From positions 80,724 to 144,723 of the forward strand of contig CAMIVY010000002.1 of NCBI GenBank assembly GCA_946402275.1: DNA of 64,000 bases. Direction: 5' to 3'. Positions 25,065 through 34,421 of this stretch are shown here, piece after piece. This stretch comes from an uncultured Prevotella sp. (lineage in GTDB: Bacteria; Bacteroidota; Bacteroidia; Bacteroidales; Bacteroidaceae). Position 1 is the first letter of the stretch; each line of letters opens with the position of its first letter. The notes beneath the pieces are model-generated. The model saw only the letters and a list, made by a program, of their open reading frames with translations, was not told the origin of the DNA and searched no databases. Made by a program: the position numbers and the translations under genes.

Positions 25065-25097
25065 CCTCTTACCTCTTACCTCTTACCTCACACCTCT
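25065..25097 (+). repeat. heptanucleotide repeat between the nucleotidase and nudC
   Basis: Five 7-base units, CCTCTTA three times, then CCTCACA and a partial CCTCTAT, filling the gap between the two genes. It is the reverse complement of the TAAGAGG/TGAGAGG units found elsewhere in the window. Confidence 0.8.
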
Positions 25098-25103
25098 ATT
25101 AAA

Positions 25104-25853
25104 ATGATACAATATTTCACTTTCTGTCAAAGCGACCTCGTACTGGAGAAGACACCTGATGGCTATGCGATACCCACAGAGCCACCCACGGAGGTAAAGC
25201 CCTGGACGACGGTTATGGACATCGACGGGGCAAAGGCCTATCGTATCGATTCCCCACTGACTGATTCCGACCGTTACGAGATGTGTCCGCTTCGACAGAG
25301 CTATTATAAGCTATCTCACAAGGATTATCTGAAAGCCGGGAAATGCCACGAACTGCTTTACTGGGATCAGAATACGAAATTCTGTGGCGTCTGCGGAGGA
25401 CCTATGCGGTTCGACACAGCCATCTCGAAAAAATGTGAACATTGTGGCAAGGAGATATGGCCACAGCTGGCCACCGCCGTCATTGTGCTGGTGCGCAAAG
25501 ACCATGAGGTGCTGCTGGTTCATGCCAACAATTTCCGCGACAACCACTACGGTCTGGTAGCCGGTTTCGTAGAAACGGGAGAAACACTGGAAGAAGCCGT
25601 TTACCGTGAGGTCATGGAGGAGACAGGGCTTCACATCACCAACCTCCGCTATTTCGGTTCACAGCCTTGGCCTTACCCCTGCGGACTCATGGTAGGCTTC
25701 ACGGCAGACTATGACGGCGGAAAGATTCACCTGCAACGCTCCGAGCTCTCCAAGGGTGCTTGGTTCGACAAGGACCATCTGCCCCATATTCCCGAGAAGC
25801 TGAGCATCGCCCGACAGTTGATTGACGCATGGTTAGAGGAGGTTACACGATGA
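25104..25853 (+). CDS. nudC: NAD+ diphosphatase (NADH pyrophosphatase)
   Basis: 249 aa from ATG 25104 (MIQYFTFCQSD); a longer reading from 25020 would run through the intergenic heptad repeat and is rejected. Splits NAD(H) to NMN(H) and AMP, and in other bacteria removes NAD caps from RNA. Zinc ribbon with two CxxC pairs (CGVCGG ... CEHCGK, about 120-145), Nudix box GFVETGETLEEAVYREVMEETGL in the order G-x5-E-x7-REVxEExG, and the NudC array SQPWPYP just after it. The stop overlaps the ATG of the lysozyme gene (ATGA). Confidence 0.94.
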   Translation: MIQYFTFCQSDLVLEKTPDGYAIPTEPPTEVKPWTTVMDIDGAKAYRIDSPLTDSDRYEMCPLRQSYYKLSHKDYLKAGKCHELLYWDQNTKFCGVCGGPMRFDTAISKKCEHCGKEIWPQLATAVIVLVRKDHEVLLVHANNFRDNHYGLVAGFVETGETLEEAVYREVMEETGLHITNLRYFGSQPWPYPCGLMVGFTADYDGGKIHLQRSELSKGAWFDKDHLPHIPEKLSIARQLIDAWLEEVTR

Positions 25854-27274
25854 AGAAAGTTCGTAACATCGCCACCCTTGCCGATCTGCTAATCTTAGCC
25901 ATTCTAGTCCTTATCAACCCCACTTCGCCCCTTACTCCCTACCACCCTTTTCAGGCACCCTGCATTCCTGACAAAGTGGTGGTTCGCCATTCCTATCGCC
26001 TGCCGAACGACTCTGTCCTGCAAGCACTCAAACAAACCGAAGCGCAACTGGCAGAGATGCAGTATTACCTGAAGATACACAACGTGACGGATAACGGATA
26101 CAACCAGGTGGCGCGATACAACGCCCTCCTTTTGGACAGACAGGCTAAGCTGTCCCGACTATCTACCGACTCCACGTCCCCAAAGACCTCAACCGACACC
26201 ATCACCATTCCGGCAAAAGAGCGCCCCATGATAGCCGTCAAGCTGTCTAAGGGATATTGGCGTGCAGGTCATTACATCTTCACGCCCCTTTACGGGAAAG
26301 CCCTCGCCAGGGACTACAAAGGACGTATCGTCTCCGCTGTCTATGCCGCAGACACCATCGTTTCCGGCACGCGCATCGATGCCAACGGTGTCTATCACGG
26401 ACAGATGAATGCATACATGCAAGCCAGCGGACAAGGTGTCTTTCAGGCCCACAATGGAGAATACTACGAGGGACTCTGGCAAGACGACAACCGTCAAGGC
26501 TTCGGATTCCTCTCGTCACCCTATCAGCCGTTAAAGGCGGGCGAATGGAAAAAAGGCAAGTTCCTGGGCGAACGGCTGCGCTACACAACCGACCGCATCT
26601 ACGGCATCGACATCTCACGCCACCAGCACGAGAAAGGGCGCAAACGCTATTCCATCGATTGGGACAAGGTTCGCATCGCATCGCTTGGAGCCCGACATAA
26701 CACCGAAGGGCGCACCTTCCCCGTTTCCTTTGTGTACATCAAATCGACGGAAGGCACCAACATCCGCAACCGCTATTTCCTCAGCGACTATATGAAAGCT
26801 AAGAAGCAGGGAATACGCGTGGGAGCTTATCATTTCTTCTCCTTGAAGTCAACAGCCAAAGCTCAGGCCAACTACTTTGTCAACCACACCCTGTTCCGCA
26901 AAGGCGACTTTCCGCCCGTTCTTGACGTGGAGCCGACGGATGCCCAGATACGCAGAATCGGAGGTGACGAAGAGTTGATGAAGCGCATCAGGATCTTCAT
27001 GAATATCGTGGAACAGCGAACAGGCATGCGCCCCATCCTCTATATCAGTCAGAGTTTCATCAACCACCACATGAACAATGCGAAGGACATCAAGCAGAAA
27101 TACAATGTCTGGATAGCCCGCTACGGACAATACAAACCCGATGTAAAACTGGTTTACTGGCAGTTGTGCGCCGATGGCAAGGTCAGCGGCATCACAGGCG
27201 ATGTTGACATCAACGTGTTCAACGGCTATCAGCCACAATTCGAAAGCTTTATACAGACGGGGTTCTACGAATAG
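25850..27274 (+). CDS. exported GH25 lysozyme with N-terminal MORN-like segment
   Basis: 474 aa from the ATG at 25850, which overlaps the nudC stop. N-terminal signal or anchor helix (about 8-25), a linker, then two to three MORN-like units (YHGQMNAYMQASGQGVF, YYEGLWQDDNRQGFGFL; about 175-225). The C-terminal ~200 residues are a GH25 muramidase: YGIDISRHQ (catalytic-site Asp), YIKSTEGTN, GAYHFFS, PPVLDVEPTD (the DxE pair), ILYISQSFI and VYWQLC. It should cut the glycan of peptidoglycan in the periplasm or outside the cell. Convergent with trmN6. Confidence 0.88.
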   Translation: MKKVRNIATLADLLILAILVLINPTSPLTPYHPFQAPCIPDKVVVRHSYRLPNDSVLQALKQTEAQLAEMQYYLKIHNVTDNGYNQVARYNALLLDRQAKLSRLSTDSTSPKTSTDTITIPAKERPMIAVKLSKGYWRAGHYIFTPLYGKALARDYKGRIVSAVYAADTIVSGTRIDANGVYHGQMNAYMQASGQGVFQAHNGEYYEGLWQDDNRQGFGFLSSPYQPLKAGEWKKGKFLGERLRYTTDRIYGIDISRHQHEKGRKRYSIDWDKVRIASLGARHNTEGRTFPVSFVYIKSTEGTNIRNRYFLSDYMKAKKQGIRVGAYHFFSLKSTAKAQANYFVNHTLFRKGDFPPVLDVEPTDAQIRRIGGDEELMKRIRIFMNIVEQRTGMRPILYISQSFINHHMNNAKDIKQKYNVWIARYGQYKPDVKLVYWQLCADGKVSGITGDVDINVFNGYQPQFESFIQTGFYE

Positions 27275-27287
27275 AGAACCAACCTGA

Positions 27288-27947
27288 TTACAGATAGAAG
27301 TCACCCGTCAGTTGCCGATACTGCTCATCACCGATGGTCATCGTCTCCTTCACACACTGACAGGGATGTTTCCTGAAAGCCAGCAGATACCGCTTGGCAG
27401 GTTTCCGTTCCACCGTCTTGACAGCACACACCCTACTGGGAAAGAACCCTCGGAACGTCGCCTCGTCCTCCATCCGCTGACGATAGTCGAAAGGCACCAC
27501 CACGCTCAGCTCTCCATCGTCCTTTAGCAGTCGCCACGCTGCCTCCATCAGCTCCGCGTATGTCAGCGTATCCGCATGTCTGGCAGTGTTCCGCCGCACA
27601 TCAGGCGCATTCAGCGAGTCGATAAAAAACGGCGGATTGCTCACTATGGCATCATACAGTCCTTCATGCTCCTGAACCCGTTGTTGCACCATGCGGATGC
27701 GGTCCTTCGCCTCTGCCTGCTCCACATTGATAGTCGCCTGGCGCACAGCCCCTTCGTCAATATCAAGAGCCGTCACCCGAGCCTCCGGATACCGCTGCAC
27801 CATCATCAGGGCTATCAGTCCCGTTCCTGTTCCCACGTCCAGCACCTGCTCCCCGCCATGTGCCCAAGCACCTAGCAACACACCGTCCGTGCCCACTTTC
27901 ATGGCGCACAGGTCCTGCTCTACTGTAAAGTGTTTGAATCGAAACAT
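27288..27947 (-). CDS. trmN6: tRNA1(Val) adenine-37 N6-methyltransferase
   Basis: 219 aa. Rossmann SAM-binding motif VLDVGTGTGLIALMMVQR (about 37-54), acidic residue in VTALDIDEGAV and the amino-methyltransferase motif SNPPFF (about 100-105). The N-terminal FRFKHFTVEQDLCAMKVGTDGVLLGAWA matches the YfiC/TrmN6 family in order (given here as family pattern around residues 2-29). Methylates A37 of tRNA-Val; other small NPPF methyltransferases are possible alternatives. Reads convergently against the lysozyme gene, 13 bases apart. Confidence 0.88.
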   Translation of the reverse strand: MFRFKHFTVEQDLCAMKVGTDGVLLGAWAHGGEQVLDVGTGTGLIALMMVQRYPEARVTALDIDEGAVRQATINVEQAEAKDRIRMVQQRVQEHEGLYDAIVSNPPFFIDSLNAPDVRRNTARHADTLTYAELMEAAWRLLKDDGELSVVVPFDYRQRMEDEATFRGFFPSRVCAVKTVERKPAKRYLLAFRKHPCQCVKETMTIGDEQYRQLTGDFYL

Positions 27948-27992
27948 GCCGCTATATCTTAACTTATTGATACTTCATATTACTTTGAATTA

Positions 27993-28000
27993 CAAAAGTA
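27993..28000 (-). promoter_or_regulatory. promoter -7 box of trmN6
   Basis: TACTTTTG on the minus strand, 46 bases before the ATG. Back to back with the lon promoter. No clear -33 box. Confidence 0.5.
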
Positions 28001-28108
28001 CAACAAAAAGATCAAGAACACCTCGTTTGAAAAGTTAAAAACCACTAAGCACCTTCATATATTTAATAAAACAGGTGGAATACTTCCAACTTTTACTTTC
28101 GTCTAAGG

Positions 28109-28170
28109 TACTTTCACTCGAAAAAAACCAAATAAATTTGTTTTTTTGCTCGTTTATTCGTACCTTTGCA
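28109..28170 (+). promoter_or_regulatory. lon promoter, copy of a repeated promoter cassette
   Basis: TTTG (28137-28140), 20-base spacer, TACCTTTG (28161-28168). The cassette begins TACTTTCACTCGAAAA at 28109 and ends TTTGCTCGTTTATTCG plus the -7 box, and is largely repeated at 52940-53011. Confidence 0.8.
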
Positions 28171-28177
28171 CCTCATT

Positions 28178-30646
28178 ATGGAAGAGAAAATAACAATGTA
28201 TATGGATAACAAGAACCGGTCGTTCTCGATGATTGCAGATGTTGAGGGCGAGTACGGTGACTTGACAGGCATGAAACTGCCTGACACACTGCCTATCCTG
28301 GCGGTGCGCAACCTTGTATTGTTTCCCACCGTGGTATCACCCATCCTGATTGGCAGGCAATCGAGCCTGGCACTGATTCGCAAAGCAGAGAAGAGCGGCG
28401 AGGTGATTGGCGTGATATCACAGCGTGACCCTGACGTTGACAATCCTATCCGGTCGGACCTTTACGATATCGGCGTATATGCCAAGGTTCTGAAGATGCT
28501 AACGTTGCCCAATGGTAATGTGACAGCCATCGTGCAAAGCCTTGGACGTATCCGACTGAAGGAACTGCTGAAATACAAGCCTTTCCTGCTTGGTCATGTG
28601 GAGGCTGCTCCAGAGGAGGAGCCCAGCAGTCGTGACATGGAGTTCAATACGGCTATGGAAGACCTGCGCTCACAGACTTCCGACTATATCAAGATGAGCG
28701 ATGACATTCCCGAGGAGGCAACCTTCGCCATCAAGAATGTCGGCAATAACATGATGGCCCTGAACTTCATCTGTTCGAACCTGCCCTTCTCAGTGAAAGA
28801 GAAGATCAGCCTGCTGATGATGGACTCGATGAAGGAGCGCCTGTTCAACGTGTTACGCCTGGTGAATAGGGAAATCAACCTGCAGACGCTGAAACTGGAC
28901 ATCCGCAACAAGACGCGCGACGATATTGACGAGCAACAACGTAACTATTTCCTACAGCAGCAGATTAAGAACCTGCAGGCTGAGATGGGTAATGAGAGTA
29001 CGCCTGAGAAAAAGGAGCTTCTGGAGAAAGCCAGAGACAAGAAATGGCCTGAGGATATCGAGAAGTTCTTCTACAAGGAGGCAGAGAAGTTGGACCAACT
29101 GAATACGAACTCGCCCGACTTCAACGTGCTGTTAAACTATCTGCAGACATTGGTAAGCCTGCCATGGGGAGAATTTACGGAGGACGACATGGACCTGAAA
29201 CGGGCCCAGAAGATTCTTGACCGTGACCACTATGGCATGGAGAAAGTGAAGGAGCGCATCCTGGAATATATCGCCGTGTTATCTTTGCGTGGCGACCTGA
29301 AGAGTCCCATCCTGTGCCTCTACGGTCCTCCAGGTGTGGGTAAGACATCGTTGGGCAAATCGATAGCCGATGCGCTGAAGCGTAAGTATGTGCGAGTGTC
29401 GTTGGGCGGTCTGCACGATGAGGCTGAGATTCGCGGTCATCGCCGTACCTATATCGGCGCTATGCCTGGACGTATCATCAAGAACATTCAAAAGGCGGGT
29501 TCCTCCAACCCCGTGTTTATCCTTGACGAGATAGACAAGGTGACGCAGAACACGCACAACGGCGATCCTGCCTCCGCATTGCTTGAGGTATTAGACCCCG
29601 AACAGAACGGTGCGTTCCACGATAACTATCTGGATGTGGATTACGACTTGTCGAAGGTGATGTTCATTGCTACTGCCAACAACCTGAGCACCATCCCGCG
29701 TCCGCTGTTGGACCGTATGGAGATTATTGAGGTGAGCGGCTATATCACGGAAGAGAAATATGAGATTGCCAAGCGCCACCTCATCCCCAAGGAAAAGGAG
29801 AATACGGGACTGGTCGATAAGAAACTGACATTCACCAAGCCTGCCATCGAGAAAATCATAGAGCAATATACGCGTGAGAGTGGTGTGCGCCAGCTGGAAA
29901 AGCAGGTAAACAAAGCGCTGCGCAAGATGGCTTTCAAGAAAGCAGAGAGTGGTGAACTGCCTTATTCGAAGATAACGCCTACGGAGATTGAAGACCTGTT
30001 GGGCAAGCCACCTTTCTACCGTGACATCTACCAGGGCAATGCCTATGCGGGTGTTGTCACAGGTCTGGCATGGACCAGTGTGGGTGGCGAAATCCTGTTC
30101 ATCGAAACCTCGCTGTCAAAAGGAAAGGGTGCGAAGCTGACGCTAACGGGTAACCTCGGTGACGTGATGAAGGAGTCGGCTGTTATCGCCCTGGAATATG
30201 TGAAGGCACATGTGGATGTGCTGGGCATAGACTATCGCATTTTCGACAACTGGAACATCCACATCCACGTTCCGGAAGGAGCCACGCCGAAGGACGGTCC
30301 GTCTGCCGGTATCACGATAGCAACCTCTATCGCCTCGGCACTCACCCAGCGTAAGGTGCGCAAGAACACCGCTATGACCGGTGAGATAACCCTTCGTGGA
30401 AAAGTGCTGCCCGTGGGTGGTATCAAGGAGAAGATACTTGCTGCGAAACGTGCCGGCATTACGGACATCGTAATGTGTCAGGAGAACGAGAAGGACATCA
30501 ACGAGATTCCTGAGATGTATCTGAAGGGGGTTACATTCCACTATGTGGAGAATGTGCAGGACGTCTGGAAGTTCGCTCTCACCGATGAGATTGTGGATCA
30601 TCCGTTGAATTTTGAGATACCTGAAGAGAAAGACGATAAGAAATGA
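28178..30646 (+). CDS. lon: ATP-dependent protease La
   Basis: 822 aa from the ATG at 28178. A TTG start at 28166 is excluded because the -7 box covers 28161-28168. Lon degrades damaged and regulatory proteins in the cytoplasm. N-terminal LAN domain (about 40-240), coiled-coil segment, AAA+ module with Walker [12 protein letters not shown] and Walker [10 protein letters not shown], and a C-terminal serine-lysine protease domain with the catalytic Ser in [10 protein letters not shown] and Lys in the [14 protein letters not shown] region. Its last four bases overlap tgt, so lon, tgt, the LptF/G-type gene and the helicase behind it read as one operon. Confidence 0.97.
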   Translation: MEEKITMYMDNKNRSFSMIADVEGEYGDLTGMKLPDTLPILAVRNLVLFPTVVSPILIGRQSSLALIRKAEKSGEVIGVISQRDPDVDNPIRSDLYDIGVYAKVLKMLTLPNGNVTAIVQSLGRIRLKELLKYKPFLLGHVEAAPEEEPSSRDMEFNTAMEDLRSQTSDYIKMSDDIPEEATFAIKNVGNNMMALNFICSNLPFSVKEKISLLMMDSMKERLFNVLRLVNREINLQTLKLDIRNKTRDDIDEQQRNYFLQQQIKNLQAEMGNESTPEKKELLEKARDKKWPEDIEKFFYKEAEKLDQLNTNSPDFNVLLNYLQTLVSLPWGEFTEDDMDLKRAQKILDRDHYGMEKVKERILEYIAVLSLRGDLKSPILCLYGPPGVGKTSLGKSIADALKRKYVRVSLGGLHDEAEIRGHRRTYIGAMPGRIIKNIQKAGSSNPVFILDEIDKVTQNTHNGDPASALLEVLDPEQNGAFHDNYLDVDYDLSKVMFIATANNLSTIPRPLLDRMEIIEVSGYITEEKYEIAKRHLIPKEKENTGLVDKKLTFTKPAIEKIIEQYTRESGVRQLEKQVNKALRKMAFKKAESGELPYSKITPTEIEDLLGKPPFYRDIYQGNAYAGVVTGLAWTSVGGEILFIETSLSKGKGAKLTLTGNLGDVMKESAVIALEYVKAHVDVLGIDYRIFDNWNIHIHVPEGATPKDGPSAGITIATSIASALTQRKVRKNTAMTGEITLRGKVLPVGGIKEKILAAKRAGITDIVMCQENEKDINEIPEMYLKGVTFHYVENVQDVWKFALTDEIVDHPLNFEIPEEKDDKK

Positions 30647-31785
30647 CTTTCGAAGTACAACATAGTGACAACGCCAGTGATGCCCGTACCGGTCTGATTA
30701 CCACAGACCACGGACAGATAAAGACTCCTATCTTTATGCCCGTAGGTACTTGTGGTTCTGTGAAAGGTGTCCACTTTTCAGAACTACGCGAACAGGTGAA
30801 AGCTCAGATTATTCTGGGTAACACCTACCACCTGTATCTGCGTCCAGGACTCGACATTCTGCGAAAGGCGGGCGGACTGCATAAGTTCAACACATGGGAC
30901 CGTCCTATCCTGACAGATTCCGGAGGTTTCCAGGTTTTCTCGCTGACAGGCATCCGCAAGCTTCGTGAGGAGGGTTGTGAGTTCCGTAGCCATATCGACG
31001 GCTCGAAGCATATCTTCACCCCCGAGAACGTTATGGATACGGAACGCATCATCGGTGCAGACATCATGATGGCACTAGATGAATGTCCTCCAGGACAGAG
31101 CGACTACCAGTATGCCAAGAAATCACTGGGACTGACACAGCGATGGTTGGAGCGTTGCGTGAAGCAATTCAACGAGACAGAACCGCTTTACGGCTATCAT
31201 CAGACGCTGTTCCCCATCGTGCAGGGATGTACCTATAAGGACTTGCGACAGGATGCGGCAAAGCATGTGGTGGATGTGCTGGGAAAACTGAATGACGGCG
31301 GAGGTGCCTCCATCGGAGGACTTGCTGTCGGAGAGCCTACAGAGGTGATGTACGACATGATTGAGGTGGTGAACGAGATTCTACCCAAGGACCGTCCCCG
31401 CTACCTGATGGGTGTTGGAACACCTCAGAATATTCTGGAAGCCATAGAACGCGGAGTGGATATGTTCGACTGCGTGATGCCTACCCGCAACGGGCGCAAC
31501 GCGATGCTGTTCACCTACGAGGGCACGATGAATATGCGCAACCAGAAATGGGCTGACGACTTCTCACCCATCGATCCCGATGGCTGCGAGATAGACCGCA
31601 TCCACTCAAAGGCCTACCTGCATCACCTGTTCAAAGCCCAGGAGTTGCTTGCTATGCAGATAGCCTCCATCCATAACCTCGCCTTCTACCTCCGACTGGT
31701 AACAGATGCCCGTATGCACATAGAACAAGGTGACTTCACAACATGGAAACGGTCGGTGATTGACAACTTAGGACGCAGAAGATGA
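30643..31785 (+). CDS. tgt: tRNA-guanine transglycosylase
   Basis: 380 aa. Exchanges G34 for preQ1 in tRNAs for Asp, Asn, His and Tyr. Motifs: GTCGSVKG, GNTYHLYLRPG, ILTDSGGFQVFSL with the substrate-binding Asp, IGGLAVGEP and the nucleophile Asp in FDCVMPTRNGRNA. The usual zinc-site pattern CxCxxC before YLHHL is not there: the segment reads DPDGCEIDRIHSKAYLHHL, with one cysteine, although the downstream SIHNLAFYLRL histidine is kept. ATGA overlap with lon and with the next gene. Confidence 0.95.
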   Translation: MTFEVQHSDNASDARTGLITTDHGQIKTPIFMPVGTCGSVKGVHFSELREQVKAQIILGNTYHLYLRPGLDILRKAGGLHKFNTWDRPILTDSGGFQVFSLTGIRKLREEGCEFRSHIDGSKHIFTPENVMDTERIIGADIMMALDECPPGQSDYQYAKKSLGLTQRWLERCVKQFNETEPLYGYHQTLFPIVQGCTYKDLRQDAAKHVVDVLGKLNDGGGASIGGLAVGEPTEVMYDMIEVVNEILPKDRPRYLMGVGTPQNILEAIERGVDMFDCVMPTRNGRNAMLFTYEGTMNMRNQKWADDFSPIDPDGCEIDRIHSKAYLHHLFKAQELLAMQIASIHNLAFYLRLVTDARMHIEQGDFTTWKRSVIDNLGRRR

Positions 31786-32975
31786 ATAAGAAAAAACTGA
31801 AACAGTGGCTATGGCCGATATGGCGCCTGTGGAGCAAAATACCTTGGAAGCGCTTGGCGTGGATGAAACGGTTTAACCCGTTCCGCCTCATCAAGCGTAT
31901 GGACTGGTACATCATCAACAAGTTCATAGGCACCTATTTCTACTCCATCATCCTCATCATCTCCATATCCATCGTCATCGATGTCAACGAGAACCTGGCG
32001 AAGTTCACAACGAACCACGCTCCGCTGCGTGCCATCGTGTTCGACTATTACACCAATTTCGTACCCTATTTCGCCAACCTTTTCTCACCGTTGTTCGTAT
32101 TCATCGCCGTCATCTTCTTCACCTCAAAGCTGGCAGGCAACTCAGAGATTATCTCAATGCTGGCCTGCGGCATGAGCTTTAAGCGACTGTTGCGTCCATA
32201 CCTCATATCAGCAGCCTTCATCGCTGCCCTGAACTTCTACCTGGGTGCCTACATCATCCCAAAAGGAACGGTGGTGCGCCACGACTTCGAGTCGCTCTAT
32301 AAGAATAACAAGAAGAACACATCGGCATCGAACATCCAGCTAATGGTGGATAAAGGGGTGGTAGCCTACATCTCGCAATATGACGACATTCGCAAGACGG
32401 GCTATGGCTTTGCGCTCTATAAGTTTGAGAACAAAAAGATGGTATCGCAGATGAACGCAAACGTCATTCAATACGACACCATTTCCGACTCACGCTATCA
32501 CTGGAAGGCACGTAACTATAAAATCCGTACCTTAAAAGGTATGCGTGAACAGATTACCAGTGGCATGGAGATTGACACCCTCATCAAAATGGAGCCGATG
32601 GACCTTGTATTCTCAAGGGGACAGCAGGAGACGTTCACATCGCCTGAGCTGTTGCGCTATATCTCCAAACAACAAAAACGCGGCTCCTCGAACGTCGTGC
32701 AATACGAGGTGGAGTTCCACAAGCGCATCGCCACATCATTTGCCTCATTCATCCTGACCATCATTGGCGTTTCGCTGTCATCGCGCAAGCGCAAAGGTGG
32801 TATGGGAATGTATCTGGGTATCGGTTTGGCTCTGTCGTTCACTTACATCCTGTTGCAGACGGTGAGTGCCACCTTTGCCATCAATGCTGACACACCGCCC
32901 ATGCTGGCTGCCTGGATTCCCAATATCCTGTATTCAATCATTGCCTATTTCTGCTATAGGCAAGCACCGAACTAA
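31782..32975 (+). CDS. LptF/LptG-family permease
   Basis: 397 aa of the YjgP/YjgQ family, the inner-membrane subunits that with LptB drive lipopolysaccharide from the inner membrane to the Lpt bridge. Three membrane helices in the first 150 residues (around 50-72, 95-118, 137-160, with MDWYIINKFIGTYFYSI at the start of the first), a periplasmic domain of about 150 residues, and three C-terminal helices. The first ~40 residues are Trp/Lys/Arg-rich (QWLWPIWRLWSKIPWKRLAW), a longer cytoplasmic start than usual. Overlaps tgt by 4 bases; LptF versus LptG cannot be told apart here. Confidence 0.9.
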   Translation: MNKKKLKQWLWPIWRLWSKIPWKRLAWMKRFNPFRLIKRMDWYIINKFIGTYFYSIILIISISIVIDVNENLAKFTTNHAPLRAIVFDYYTNFVPYFANLFSPLFVFIAVIFFTSKLAGNSEIISMLACGMSFKRLLRPYLISAAFIAALNFYLGAYIIPKGTVVRHDFESLYKNNKKNTSASNIQLMVDKGVVAYISQYDDIRKTGYGFALYKFENKKMVSQMNANVIQYDTISDSRYHWKARNYKIRTLKGMREQITSGMEIDTLIKMEPMDLVFSRGQQETFTSPELLRYISKQQKRGSSNVVQYEVEFHKRIATSFASFILTIIGVSLSSRKRKGGMGMYLGIGLALSFTYILLQTVSATFAINADTPPMLAAWIPNILYSIIAYFCYRQAPN

Positions 32976-32985
32976 TTGACGATTA

Positions 32986-34284
32986 ATGACATTTGAAGAG
33001 ACATATTTAAACGATAACATCCTCGATGCACTCTATGACATGCACTTCGAGGTAATGACACCTATACAAGAACGCTGCATACCAGAAATCCTGGACGGAC
33101 ACGACCTTATAGGTGTTGCACAGACGGGAACGGGAAAGACGGCAGCTTACCTGCTGCCCATACTCAGCATGCTTGATGACGGTGGCTTTCCGAAAGACGC
33201 GGTAAACTGCATCATCATGTCGCCCACCCGTGAACTGGCCCAGCAGATTGACCAGGCCATGCAAGGCTTCGGCTATTATCTTGACGGAATTTCAAGTGTT
33301 GCCGTATATGGAGGCAACGACGGCAACCGTTTTGACGTAGAGACCAAAGGACTGAAGATGGGGGCTGACGTGATTATCGCCACGCCTGGGCGTCTGCTCT
33401 CACACATCAGAATGGGACATCTCGATTTGTCGCGCCTCTCCTTCTTCGTACTCGATGAAGCCGACCGCATGCTTGACATGGGTTTTTCAGACGACATCCT
33501 GCAGATAGCAAAACAATTGCCGCCATCCCATCAGACCATCATGTTCTCTGCCACTATGCCAACTAAGATACAGCAACTCGCGCGTACCTTATTATATCAT
33601 CCGATAGAAGTGAAGATAGCCGTATCCAAACCTGCTGAGAAAATCCAGCAGTCGGCTTTCGTCTGCTATGAACCTCAGAAGTTGGGCATCATCCGCTCTC
33701 TGTTCAAGGCGGGCGAACTGCAACGAGTCATCATCTTCTCGGGCAAGAAAGACAAGGTGAAGGACATCACCCGCGAACTCAAACACATGCATATCAATTG
33801 TGCCTCCATGCACTCCGACCTCTCCCAGGCCGAGCGTGATGAGGTGATGTATCGCTTCAAGGCAGGACAGGTGGACGTATTGGTAGCCACAGACATAGTG
33901 GCAAGAGGTATTGATATCGACGACATCCTGATGGTCATCAACTACGACGTGCCTCACGATGCAGAAGACTATGTACACCGTATAGGACGCACGGCACGAG
34001 CCCAGCGCGACGGTGTAGCCATCACCTTTGTGTCCGAACAGGACATTCGCTATTTTGCGGACATCGAGCGATTCCTGGAACGTGAAATCCTGAAGAACCC
34101 GCTACCGGAAGAGCTGGGTAGCGGACCAGAATACAAGCCTTCCGCACCCCGTAAGAATTCACGCGGGAGAGGAGGAAAACACCGTAGCGGAAAAGGAATA
34201 GGAAAGTCCGGCAATCCCGAAAAGAGCAAAGGAGGAAAAGGCAAGAATCACCATCATCGGAACAAGAAGCCTCAACAGGATTAA
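32986..34284 (+). CDS. DEAD-box RNA helicase (RhlE type)
   Basis: 432 aa. Motifs in order: Q motif (MTPIQERCIPEIL), Walker A AQTGTGKTAAYLLP, PTRELAQQI, TPGRLL, DEAD-type box VLDEADRML, SAT (FSATMP), then helicase C-terminal motifs VLVATDIVARGIDIDDI and HRIGRTARA. The last 60 residues are a basic Gly/Lys/Arg tail (KNSRGRGGKHRSGKGIG) suited to RNA binding. RhlE/CsdA-like enzymes unwind RNA in ribosome assembly and decay. Starts 10 bases after the LptF/G-type gene, so it is the last gene of the lon operon. Confidence 0.93.
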   Translation: MTFEETYLNDNILDALYDMHFEVMTPIQERCIPEILDGHDLIGVAQTGTGKTAAYLLPILSMLDDGGFPKDAVNCIIMSPTRELAQQIDQAMQGFGYYLDGISSVAVYGGNDGNRFDVETKGLKMGADVIIATPGRLLSHIRMGHLDLSRLSFFVLDEADRMLDMGFSDDILQIAKQLPPSHQTIMFSATMPTKIQQLARTLLYHPIEVKIAVSKPAEKIQQSAFVCYEPQKLGIIRSLFKAGELQRVIIFSGKKDKVKDITRELKHMHINCASMHSDLSQAERDEVMYRFKAGQVDVLVATDIVARGIDIDDILMVINYDVPHDAEDYVHRIGRTARAQRDGVAITFVSEQDIRYFADIERFLEREILKNPLPEELGSGPEYKPSAPRKNSRGRGGKHRSGKGIGKSGNPEKSKGGKGKNHHHRNKKPQQD

Positions 34285-34339
34285 TCCTTTTTAACATAAA
34301 ATAATTCGAGTTCCGAGAACAACGGATTGATATTTTTCG

Positions 34340-34347
34340 TAACTTTG
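34340..34347 (+). promoter_or_regulatory. promoter -7 box of rpoD
   Basis: TAACTTTG, giving a leader of about 70 bases before the rpoD ATG. AAGGAG at 34408-34413 is a Shine-Dalgarno-like site, rare among the genes in this window. Confidence 0.55.
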
Positions 34348-34421
34348 CACCGCTTTAAAAGGTATTATATATTACACACACTTGAATTTCAAGTAGTTAG
34401 ACGCTATTTAAGGAGTAAAAG

